A stretch of 64,000 nt of DNA from Gammaproteobacteria bacterium (GTDB taxonomy: Bacteria; Pseudomonadota; Gammaproteobacteria; Eutrophobiales; Eutrophobiaceae), in assembly GCA_021773215.1 (NCBI GenBank), contig JAJFKM010000017.1, positions 1 through 64,000 of the forward strand, in the 5' to 3' direction. Below, in pieces: positions 45,613 to 53,209 of this stretch. The number at the start of each line of letters is the position of its first letter. Positions within the stretch are counted from its first letter, which is position 1. The notes beneath the pieces are model-generated. The model made no database searches. It was not told where the DNA came from and saw only the letters and a list, made by a program, of their open reading frames with translations. The position numbers and the translations under genes are program-made.

Positions 45613-45878
45613 ATCATAAAAAAATCACCATAATAAATAAGCTGGGCTTGCATGCACGTGCAGCAGCTAAATTTGTTCAAGTCGCATCAGGTTTCCACGC
45701 TGAAATTAATGTTCATTCTGGACATCGTGAAGTCAGCGGCAAAAGCATTATGGGGATTATGATGCTGGCTGCAGGAAAAGGAGCTGAGATTGAAATTAAA
45801 ACCATAGGTCCAGATGAAGATGAGGCCATGGCTGCTATACAAGCCTTGATAAATAATAAGTTTGGCGAGGACGAATGA
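45609..45878 (+). CDS. HPr family phosphocarrier protein
   Basis: 89 residues. His15 in NKLGLHARAAAKFVQVAS receives phosphate from EI. Ser46 in SGKSIMGIMMLAAGKG is the HprK target, so both regulatory phosphorylations are possible. Overlaps EIIA-Man and EI genes by four bases each; the three form a translationally coupled unit. Confidence 0.96.
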   Translation: MNHKKITIINKLGLHARAAAKFVQVASGFHAEINVHSGHREVSGKSIMGIMMLAAGKGAEIEIKTIGPDEDEAMAAIQALINNKFGEDE

Positions 45879-47623
45879 CGATATCGATTCAAGGTGTCAG
45901 TGTTTCCCGAGGGATTGCCATAGGGCAGATTCATATTGTTCAACATGATCAGCTCGATGTACGCGAATACAGCATTCGTAACTCACAGATTGAAGATGAA
46001 CTCTCACGCTTTAATAATGCAATTGCCGATGCACGTCAGCAATTACGCGCTATACGCGATCATATTCCAGTTTCAACATCGGTTGATATCTCTGCATTCA
46101 TAGATACACACTTATTAATGCTGGAAGATATAACCCTCACAGAAGAACCCAAACGAATTATTAAAGAGCGTTTATGCAATGCTGAATGGGCATTAAAATT
46201 ACAACGCGATGCATTAGTTAATGTCTTTGATGAAATGGCAGATGCTTATCTTCGTACACGCCGCGATGATGTGGATCATGTTGTAAATAGAATCCTACGT
46301 GTTTTATTAAAACAAAAACCTTTATTACACGAGGTCCCTGACGACCATTTAAAAAATAGAATTATTATGGGCGACGATCTAACGCCGGCCGATACTGTGT
46401 TGATGCAACACTATGGAATCGCTGCCTTTGCGACAGAGTTCGGTGGTCCAACATCACACACGGCAATCCTGGCAAGAAGCCTGGGCATCCCTGCCGTCGT
46501 CGGCTTACACAGTGCTCGTCGCTTTGTTAAGAATGATGACATGGTTATTATTGATGGCAGTACAGGCATGCTGTTGGTAGACCCTGACAAATCTACCAAA
46601 AGCTATTACGAAAAAAGACAACGGGAAGTAAAACGCTACTATTCATCTCTCGGAAAACTTAAGAATGCCCCGACAGAGTCCTTAGACGGTATACCGATTA
46701 CCCTTACCGCTAATATTGAATTACCCAAAGACTTTGAAACTGTAAGAGATGTTGGTGCAAAAGGCGTTGGCCTCTACCGCACCGAATTTCTCTATATGAA
46801 CCGAGAAACACCACCAGACGAGGATGAGCACTTTGAAACATATTTAAATGTACTTAAAGCCTTACGCGGACTTCCTTTAACGATACGAACACTCGATCTA
46901 GGCGCCGACAAACAAGTCGATGGCGCTGGCAGCCAATCAGGTCAGGTTGGATCAAATCCGGCTCTGGGTTTACGCGCGATACGATTATGTTTAAAAGAAC
47001 CCGAATTATTTCGCCCACAATTGCGCGCAATTTTAAGGGCTTCCGCCCACGGTCCGGTAAAAATAATGATCCCGATGCTGACTAATATTCAAGAAATGCA
47101 ACAAGTCTTGCAAATACTTGAGGACATAAAGGCCGACCTGGATAATGAATCTATAGATTATGATGCTGATATAAAGATTGGCGGCATGATTGAAGTACCC
47201 GCAGCTGCCATATGTGCCGCCATCTTTGCAAAAAAACTCGATTTTCTTTCCATCGGCACAAACGACTTAATCCAATACACCATGGCAATAGATCGAGTTA
47301 ACGACGAAGTTAATTATTTATATGACCCATTACATCCGGCGGTATTAAAGCTAATAGAAACGACTATTAAGGCCGGGGAAAAAGCCAACATCCCTGTTTC
47401 AATGTGCGGTGAAATGGCGGGCGAAAAAGAATATACGCAATTATTGCTAGGCTTGGGGCTTAGAGAATTCAGTTTGCACACCGCAGCACTATTAGAAATT
47501 AAAAAAATTATAAATAACACCAATATCGACGAACTGGGTAAATTAATTAAAAAAGTTCTCAACACCTCCTCTGGAGCAGAAGTAAAATTATTACTTCAGC
47601 GTTTAAATACAGACCAGATATAA
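45875..47623 (+). CDS. ptsI: PTS enzyme I (phosphoenolpyruvate-protein phosphotransferase)
   Basis: 582 residues. Transfers phosphate from PEP to HPr. N-terminal HPr-binding domain, phosphohistidine swivel motif GGPTSHTAILARSLGIPAVVG (about 185-205), and a PEP-binding TIM barrel with GAKGVGLYRTEFLYM, LSIGTNDLIQYTMAIDR and SMCGEMAGE. No GAF domain, so it is the ptsI rather than the ptsP type. It is the last PTS gene before mgtE. Confidence 0.95.
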   Translation: MTISIQGVSVSRGIAIGQIHIVQHDQLDVREYSIRNSQIEDELSRFNNAIADARQQLRAIRDHIPVSTSVDISAFIDTHLLMLEDITLTEEPKRIIKERLCNAEWALKLQRDALVNVFDEMADAYLRTRRDDVDHVVNRILRVLLKQKPLLHEVPDDHLKNRIIMGDDLTPADTVLMQHYGIAAFATEFGGPTSHTAILARSLGIPAVVGLHSARRFVKNDDMVIIDGSTGMLLVDPDKSTKSYYEKRQREVKRYYSSLGKLKNAPTESLDGIPITLTANIELPKDFETVRDVGAKGVGLYRTEFLYMNRETPPDEDEHFETYLNVLKALRGLPLTIRTLDLGADKQVDGAGSQSGQVGSNPALGLRAIRLCLKEPELFRPQLRAILRASAHGPVKIMIPMLTNIQEMQQVLQILEDIKADLDNESIDYDADIKIGGMIEVPAAAICAAIFAKKLDFLSIGTNDLIQYTMAIDRVNDEVNYLYDPLHPAVLKLIETTIKAGEKANIPVSMCGEMAGEKEYTQLLLGLGLREFSLHTAALLEIKKIINNTNIDELGKLIKKVLNTSSGAEVKLLLQRLNTDQI

Positions 47624-47709
47624 ATATTTTTCTCCTCCTTAAAACAGTCTTCTTAGCATTGAACTGCAAGCACTGTTAGACTCTCGTTCACAAACTTTAA
47701 GTGAAGCTT

Positions 47710-49065
47710 ATGGACGATACTACTCAACAGGATACTGAAATGTCTGCCGTCGACTCATTACATGAGGCGCTGGAACAGGAAGATATTGAGCTTGCGCGCG
47801 ACATAATTGCAGCACTACATTCATCCGAGATTGCAGATGTCATCGAAAGCATGCCGAGTCGTGATCGCGACAACGCCTGGCAATTAATCGATCCTGAACT
47901 GGAAGGTGATGTGCTCTCGCATATGCAAGATGCAGTACGAGCAGAGTTTCTCGAACAAATGCATCCGAACAAACTCGCTGATGCAACCAAAAACCTTGAT
48001 GCCGATGATGTTGCAGACATATTGCAAGATCTCCCAGAGGATGTTGCAGACACCGTCCTACGTTCAATGGATGAACAAAATTTGCAACGCCTGTCTTCAA
48101 TCCTCACCTATCCGGAAGATACCGCCGGTGGTTTGATGAATATTGATGTTGTGTCCGTACGCGCGGATGTTTCATTAGATGCGGTTGCGCGTTATCTTCG
48201 TTTATTGGGGGAAATACCAGCAAAGACAGATAACCTAATGGTAGTTGATCGTGAAAATAATTATCTGGGCGTACTGCCATTAACTGAGTTACTGGTCAGA
48301 GGTCCGGAAACGACCGTCGGCGCCTGGATGGAAGAAGAGGCCTATCTTTCTGCCAACACACCTAAAGCAGAAGTCGCAAAACTTTTCGAACAACGTGACT
48401 TGGTATCTGCTGCTGTGATAGATGATGAAGGTCATTTGCTAGGACGTATCACAATCGATGACGTCGTCGACGTTATCCAGGAAGCAGCTGAACAAGCCGT
48501 GAGAAGTATGGCCGGTTTGGGTGAAGACGATATGTTCTCGCCGGTATTCGTCACCACGAAACGTCGCGCAATTTGGCTGGGCATAAACCTACTTACCGCA
48601 TTCCTCGCTGCATGGGTTATCGGTCGCTTTGAAGACACCATCCATGAACTTGTCGCGCTCGCAGTCCTTATGCCCGTCGTTGCCGGCATGGGCGGAATCG
48701 CTGGTAGTCAAACGCTTACCATTGCAATACGTGGTATCGCGCTCGGACAAATTGTTAAAACCAATATCAAACCACTACTCATTAAAGAACTCACCGTTGG
48801 TACAATAAACGGCATTTTATGGTCATGTGTTGTCGCCACGATAGTTATTCTCTGGTTCGACAGTCTATTACTTGGCGTCGTCATCGGCGTATCAATGATC
48901 ATCAACCTCGTCATCGCAGCTTTTGCTGGCGCCATGATTCCATTGGTGCTTAAACGTTTCGGAATTGATCCTGCTATCGCAGGTGGTGTGATATTAACTA
49001 CCGTTACTGATGTTGTAGGGTTTATGTCATTCTTGGGGCTTGCGACTATTTTTCTTGTTGCGTAG
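47710..49065 (+). CDS. mgtE: Magnesium transporter MgtE
   Basis: 451 residues from ATG 47710; a GTG at 47701 adds only three residues. N-terminal superhelical MgtE_N domain (about 1-130), two CBS domains (about 135-255) that gate by Mg2+ binding, and five C-terminal transmembrane helices with MPVVAGMGGIAGSQTL and the pore-lining GGVILTTVTDVVGFMSF. Homodimeric Mg2+ channel. Ends on a terminator hairpin that overlaps the stop codon. Confidence 0.94.
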   Translation: MDDTTQQDTEMSAVDSLHEALEQEDIELARDIIAALHSSEIADVIESMPSRDRDNAWQLIDPELEGDVLSHMQDAVRAEFLEQMHPNKLADATKNLDADDVADILQDLPEDVADTVLRSMDEQNLQRLSSILTYPEDTAGGLMNIDVVSVRADVSLDAVARYLRLLGEIPAKTDNLMVVDRENNYLGVLPLTELLVRGPETTVGAWMEEEAYLSANTPKAEVAKLFEQRDLVSAAVIDDEGHLLGRITIDDVVDVIQEAAEQAVRSMAGLGEDDMFSPVFVTTKRRAIWLGINLLTAFLAAWVIGRFEDTIHELVALAVLMPVVAGMGGIAGSQTLTIAIRGIALGQIVKTNIKPLLIKELTVGTINGILWSCVVATIVILWFDSLLLGVVIGVSMIINLVIAAFAGAMIPLVLKRFGIDPAIAGGVILTTVTDVVGFMSFLGLATIFLVA

Positions 49066-49082
49066 GCAACAGGTTTTTATTT
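49054..49082 (+). terminator. Rho-independent terminator overlapping the mgtE stop
   Basis: CTTGTTGC-GTAG-GCAACAGG (8-bp stem including one G-U, GNRA-like tetraloop position) followed by TTTTTATTT. The mgtE TAG lies in the loop region. Confidence 0.7.
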
Positions 49083-49097
49083 CACGTTAGTCTTTTA

Positions 49098-49334
49098 GTT
49101 AATCATTCTTCTTTGCATTGGTTTCGCCTTTTACGGCGAGTTAGTTTCTCTTGCATGCCCAAGAGATAAGTAACCAAAGAGAAGTGCACCCCAATGACTT
49201 GTCCTGCGGATACCCTCGGCATTCTCCTATTTAAATGGCACGCGCATACGGACTCCTGTCCTAATGCGCTCTCGCAACATCCATGTTGCTCAACTATTAA
49301 AATAGAAAAATGCCTCAGCAAGTCAAAAGGGGAT
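49098..49334 (+). repeat. Structured repeat C1 (multi-stem element)
   Basis: About 237 bp, non-coding. Stems on the + strand: CGCC/GGCG (49125-49138); GTTAGTTTCTCTTG with CAAGAGATAAGTAAC (49140-49174); an outer stem GGCATT/AATGCC extended by CTATTT/AAATAG (about 49218-49313); and two inner arms, GCGCAT..GGAC/GTCC..ATGCGC (49242-49269) and GCAACA/TGTTGC (49274-49289). A diverged copy lies in inverse orientation at 50939-51176. Boundaries are approximate. Confidence 0.75.
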
Positions 49335-49459
49335 TTAAAAACAGAGCAATACAGAATTATTTAATGACAGAAATCGGCCAGAAGCGGTAGTTAATAAGAT
49401 TTATTAAAAGCTACTGTTTCATACTGAAAGCGGACTGTCTGGTCGAGCACGTCGGTTGG

Positions 49460-50560
49460 CTAGTTTTTAAATAATGAATTATAAACATCTGATGCTTTTA
49501 TTTTCATTGCAACTAAATTATGGCCAGCTTTATTCCAATGTGCATCTGATGGAAATTCAAATCTAATGCCTTCGGATTCATGCTTTTTTATGAATATCGT
49601 TTGCATATCAATAACTTCATATCCCTTTGCCACCGCGACTTCGATGAAATATTTGCGCATTAGGTCAAAATATGAACCATTAGCATTCATTAGTCTCATC
49701 GGGTTATAAAGGTGCGGTCTCATCCCATCTATAACAAATAGTATTTTTTCCCTTCCCAAAAATGTTTGAAGTGGCAATTCTTCATAAAATCTATCAACAG
49801 CTCTTTTTGAATCTGAAATGCGACCTTCATCGAAAACAGCTGGTGTGTTACCAACATATTGCTCTTCATCATTACCTGTATCATTATTAAATATATTTTT
49901 CATGGACTGCCAATTTAATTGCATATTGAGAATTAAATATCGGATGAGTGCTGATTGTCTTGATAAACGCTTAATTAATGTTGGCTGATAGTCTACTCTC
50001 ACGAGATCCAAACCATCAGAGAAATAGTGAAAACCAGGAGCGTTCTTGTATTTAGTCAAGCTTTCATCAAAATCATTTCCAACAATAATGAAAACGAGCG
50101 CGTTGGAATTAAGCTTACTAGTAGCATAATTAGCATACGCCAAATAAGTCGACAATGGGCTTCCAGAGGCGCCGAAGCTATATACTCTGCCCTTACCAAC
50201 AGTCTCTTGTGACAGTATACCGTGCATTGTATTCTCATTTTCTACTTGAAATGCTTCAACGTAACTATCTCCAATAATTGCTAGTAAGGGTGATTTTTCC
50301 TCTGGAGAGTAATTTTGATCATTCAAAAACCCATAATTATTTACATGCTTTTTAGTAACAATAGAGAAGTTAGGTCCACGAGACCAAATGACATCTCTAT
50401 CTTCTTTAAATCGAATTACTGGGTTTGTTGCGTTTACAGGTAACGTCATCAAGCTGTCTGCCACTGGTAGCATCGTGAAAATCACTTCAAGAATAATAAT
50501 TGATAAAAATATTCCAAAGAGAATTGATAAAAATGGAAGTATTATCTTTTTTAGTGTCAT
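49460..50560 (-). CDS. Membrane-anchored SGNH-hydrolase-like protein
   Basis: 366 residues. N-terminal helix (about 7-30) is a membrane anchor or uncleaved signal. The rest carries SGNH/GDSL motifs: GDSYVEAF (about 92-99, nucleophile Ser), GASGSPLSTY, GNDF (about 161-164) and DAHWNKAGH (near 342-350) with the catalytic Asp-His. This group includes AlgJ/AlgX-like O-acetyltransferases and esterases acting on polysaccharides. No polysaccharide genes adjoin it. It is AT-rich and stands alone between two inverted repeats, suggesting acquisition by transfer. Confidence 0.75.
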   Translation of the reverse strand: MTLKKIILPFLSILFGIFLSIIILEVIFTMLPVADSLMTLPVNATNPVIRFKEDRDVIWSRGPNFSIVTKKHVNNYGFLNDQNYSPEEKSPLLAIIGDSYVEAFQVENENTMHGILSQETVGKGRVYSFGASGSPLSTYLAYANYATSKLNSNALVFIIVGNDFDESLTKYKNAPGFHYFSDGLDLVRVDYQPTLIKRLSRQSALIRYLILNMQLNWQSMKNIFNNDTGNDEEQYVGNTPAVFDEGRISDSKRAVDRFYEELPLQTFLGREKILFVIDGMRPHLYNPMRLMNANGSYFDLMRKYFIEVAVAKGYEVIDMQTIFIKKHESEGIRFEFPSDAHWNKAGHNLVAMKIKASDVYNSLFKN

Positions 50561-50938
50561 CGTTTAACCCTGAATCTGTATTATTAAATAGCCCAATTTG
50601 TTGTTAAGTAGTCCTTTGCTCTAAGGACGTGTAGGTTGGATATTAAAGAGTAATAAGTACGTTCTATTCACAAGGAAATATTTTGTGCTGCATTGCTGCC
50701 CCTTCTTTTAAAAAATTAATATATTTAGCTTTACTGATTTTAATTCTTAATATCTAGAGAACTCTCTTTGCGGGTGTCTCTGATCTTACTGAACATCTGC
50801 TTTAGGTTGCTGCATATTAACATTATAAGTAATTACAAATAGCGGACGTTGCTAATATTGTTTGGAATTGACGCAACCCAATTCAAAGAGATGATATTCA
50901 AACTCTCTTAACATACTCCATATGAGGCAGGTTTTATT
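50561..50938. other. 378-bp non-coding region between SGNH gene and repeat C2
   Basis: AT-rich, no credible frame. Presumably holds the promoter of the SGNH gene. A small inverted repeat GTCCTT-TGCTCT-AAGGAC (near 50609) and GAATTG/CAATTC (near 50866) are visible; neither has a clear role. Confidence 0.4.
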
Positions 50939-51176
50939 AAGCCCCTTATGGCTTGCCGAGGTGTTGTTATATTTCATCGGTTGAGCTACAGGGATGTAGC
51001 GAAAGCGTATTGGCGACAGGGACGTCGCCTATACGCGTGCCGTTGAAATATAACAACGCCGAGGGCACCCGCAGGGCAAGTTATTGGGGTGGCCTTTCTT
51101 TTAGTTACTTTTCTTTGACCAATCAAAGAAAAGTAACTCGCCATAAAAGGCGAAACCAATGCGTAGAATAATCGTT
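50939..51176 (-). repeat. Structured repeat C2 (multi-stem element)
   Basis: Inverse-oriented, diverged copy of C1. Stems (+ coordinates): outer GTTGTTATATTTCA/TGAAATATAACAAC (50963-50976, 51044-51057), arm GCTACA/TGTAGC (50985-51000), arm GCGTAT..GGCGAC/GTCGCC..ATACGC (51005-51036), a perfect 15-bp GTTACTTTTCTTTGA/TCAAAGAAAAGTAAC (51104-51137) and CGCC/GGCG (51139-51152). Shared primary blocks with C1 include GCATTGGTTTCGCCTTTTA and CACCCCAAT. Confidence 0.75.
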
Positions 51177-51207
51177 ACCTTAATGGCAACGCCATAATAA
51201 AAACCCA

Positions 51208-51612
51208 CTACCAGCTATTTATATCCCTCAAATATTTATTTAAATATTTCAATTTAAATTCATCCAGACTCCATGGCTCATCTGCCAGACGATCCTTGTA
51301 TTCATCTTTGATCACATAAACAAATGCTTGTTGCGTCTCATCGAGAATATCAACCAAACAACGCTCATATAAAACATCTTCAAACTGATCGAGCAGGACT
51401 AATGCATGGTCACCGACTTCCTTATACAAAATGCCATCTATAGATTGAGATGGATTTTTTATAATTCCTGGATAGGTTCTGTTTTTGATCTTTAAACATT
51501 GATAGCCGTTTAACCTTGCGGGCAAAGACGGCAGGTCTAGACCTGTGACTAATTTCATTACTTCGGTTATTTGTAGCGTGCCGTAGGTAAAGACAGAATG
51601 AGAGAAACTCAT
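51208..51612 (-). CDS. Gamma-glutamylcyclotransferase (AIG2-like) family protein
   Basis: 134 residues. GGCT fold: VFTYGTLQ at about 8-15, then ARLNGYQCLKIKNRTYPGIIKNPSQSIDGILY (adjoining segments) and the catalytic-type Glu in LLDQFEDVLYERC. Members cyclise gamma-glutamyl amines or glutathione products to 5-oxoproline. Exact substrate unknown. 25 bases after thrB on the same strand, suggesting co-transcription. Confidence 0.85.
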   Translation of the reverse strand: MSFSHSVFTYGTLQITEVMKLVTGLDLPSLPARLNGYQCLKIKNRTYPGIIKNPSQSIDGILYKEVGDHALVLLDQFEDVLYERCLVDILDETQQAFVYVIKDEYKDRLADEPWSLDEFKLKYLNKYLRDINSW

Positions 51613-51637
51613 AACGAAATCGTTGCCGCCAAGTTGA

Positions 51638-52591
51638 TCAATGTTGCCACATCTCCATCAACTCATCAGGAAAATTAACACGATGCTCAATGATCTTTTT
51701 AAACACATCGGGATCTTTAATATGCGTCATCTCACCATCACGTGGAAAGTATTTATCTTGTAGTCGTGATAACCAGAAACGTAATGCTGCGGCACGAAGC
51801 ATCGCTTGCCATGCATCACGCTCATCTTGCGCTATAGGTCGTACTGTTTGATAGGCCTCTAGCAAGGCAGCAGAATTTTTCTTATTGCGATCATCTTCGC
51901 CATTCATGCACCAGTCATTAATAGTCACTGCAAGATCATAAATTGACAGCCCATTGTATGCATAATAAAAATCGATCATGCCGGTGAGTTCATCGCCGAT
52001 AAATAACGCGTTGTCTCGGAATAGATCGGCATGAATTACAGAATTTGGTAACTCACCCAATTTAGTTGTCTCATGATAGGTGAGCTCTTGTTGTAGCAAG
52101 GCCTGTTCTTCTTGATTTAACTTCGGCATGACGCGCTCGGCCGTTTGTACTCGCCAGTCAATCCCACGCGAAGCTTGTCGTTCAAATTTAAAATCACTGC
52201 TCGCTACATGCATACGTGCCATATGCACGCCTATCGCACGGCATTGTTTTTCATTGGGGATATCGATACTGGCACCGTTTAACCTTTTTACCAAAGCGGT
52301 AGGTCTGCCGTTTAAAACACGGAGATAGTCTCCCTCCTTATCTTTAACAGGATGCGCAGTAGGAATGTTTGCTTCGGCTAAAAAAGCCATTAGTTCAAGA
52401 AAATAGGGCAGCTCTTCCAGAGAGAGTTCTTCAAACAAGGTCAACACATATTGACCTTTGCTGGTGGTAACAAAGTAGTTAGTGTTTTCTATGCCGTCGC
52501 TGATGCCGGTGAATTGCTGCAACTGTCCGAGCGAATAATTTTCAAGGAACTCATCGAGTTCATGCGGAAGAACATTTGTATAAACCGACAT
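51638..52591 (-). CDS. thrB: Homoserine kinase (APH-fold type)
   Basis: 317 residues. ATP-dependent phosphorylation of homoserine in threonine synthesis. Belongs to the Pseudomonas-type ThrB with an aminoglycoside-phosphotransferase fold, not the GHMP type. N terminus MSVYTNVLPHELDEFLENYSLG, then GIENTNYFVTTS; catalytic HADLFRDNALF followed by GMIDFYYAYNG. Downstream of DUF2782 and divergent from polA, a conserved gammaproteobacterial arrangement. Confidence 0.93.
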   Translation of the reverse strand: MSVYTNVLPHELDEFLENYSLGQLQQFTGISDGIENTNYFVTTSKGQYVLTLFEELSLEELPYFLELMAFLAEANIPTAHPVKDKEGDYLRVLNGRPTALVKRLNGASIDIPNEKQCRAIGVHMARMHVASSDFKFERQASRGIDWRVQTAERVMPKLNQEEQALLQQELTYHETTKLGELPNSVIHADLFRDNALFIGDELTGMIDFYYAYNGLSIYDLAVTINDWCMNGEDDRNKKNSAALLEAYQTVRPIAQDERDAWQAMLRAAALRFWLSRLQDKYFPRDGEMTHIKDPDVFKKIIEHRVNFPDELMEMWQH

Positions 52592-52691
52592 AGTACTTTT
52601 ATATTTGTCAGGAGTTGTCTGTTTGTTCCCGATAAGAACAAACAGAGTAGTAAGCTATGATTTGTTATTACTCAGTCAAAACAGAATCAAA

Positions 52692-53030
52692 TTACCAGGT
52701 AAACAAGACCCATTCAGGAACTGCCGGATCCTGTAACTCGTACTGATGATCCATCTCCCCGTCTCCATCAAGATCCTTCATATAATATACAGGACCAACG
52801 GCAGGCGTTACCTTAACCATATAGAGCTGGCCATTGATCCGATATTCTTCTATCACGGAATCTTCTTTCCGGATGATGGTTACTTCAGGCTCAATATTTT
52901 CACCCGTTTCTAGTGGATCAGGCAGAACTGGCGGTTCAGGGACGGGCTCTAGACCGCCCGGATTTGAATTGCCTGCCATTACAGCCGTTGAAGCCATAAA
53001 GAGTATTAATGAGATTAAAAACTTTTTCAT
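52692..53030 (-). CDS. DUF2782 family exported protein
   Basis: 112 residues. Signal peptide MKKFLISLILFMASTAVMA, a Pro-rich segment (EPVPEPPVLPDP), then the conserved EPEVTIIRKEDSVIEEYRIN core and GPVYYMKDLDGDGEMDH. Function unknown; its position between thrB and polA is typical of gammaproteobacteria. Confidence 0.88.
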   Translation of the reverse strand: MKKFLISLILFMASTAVMAGNSNPGGLEPVPEPPVLPDPLETGENIEPEVTIIRKEDSVIEEYRINGQLYMVKVTPAVGPVYYMKDLDGDGEMDHQYELQDPAVPEWVLFTW

Positions 53031-53209
53031 TCTGCCTTTCCTTTACAGGTATTGGGAACCTACTTTACCACCTCAATCTGCTTAGATGAAGTAGATCGAT
53101 ATTCATATTGAATATTAGATATTAGCGCCTGCAAAAGTCTGAGATTTTTCCTTGAAGCTGTCATAATTTAGCCTCTTGAAACCTTAATCACTCAAATATT
53201 CGATACCCT

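Noticed and set aside
49103-51171. Two similar predicted 72-residue proteins (minus strand 49103-49321, plus strand 50953-51171) ending in a Lys/Arg-rich tail
   Set aside because: The similarity comes from repeats C1 and C2; the frames read through the stems, lack ribosome sites and are not proteins.
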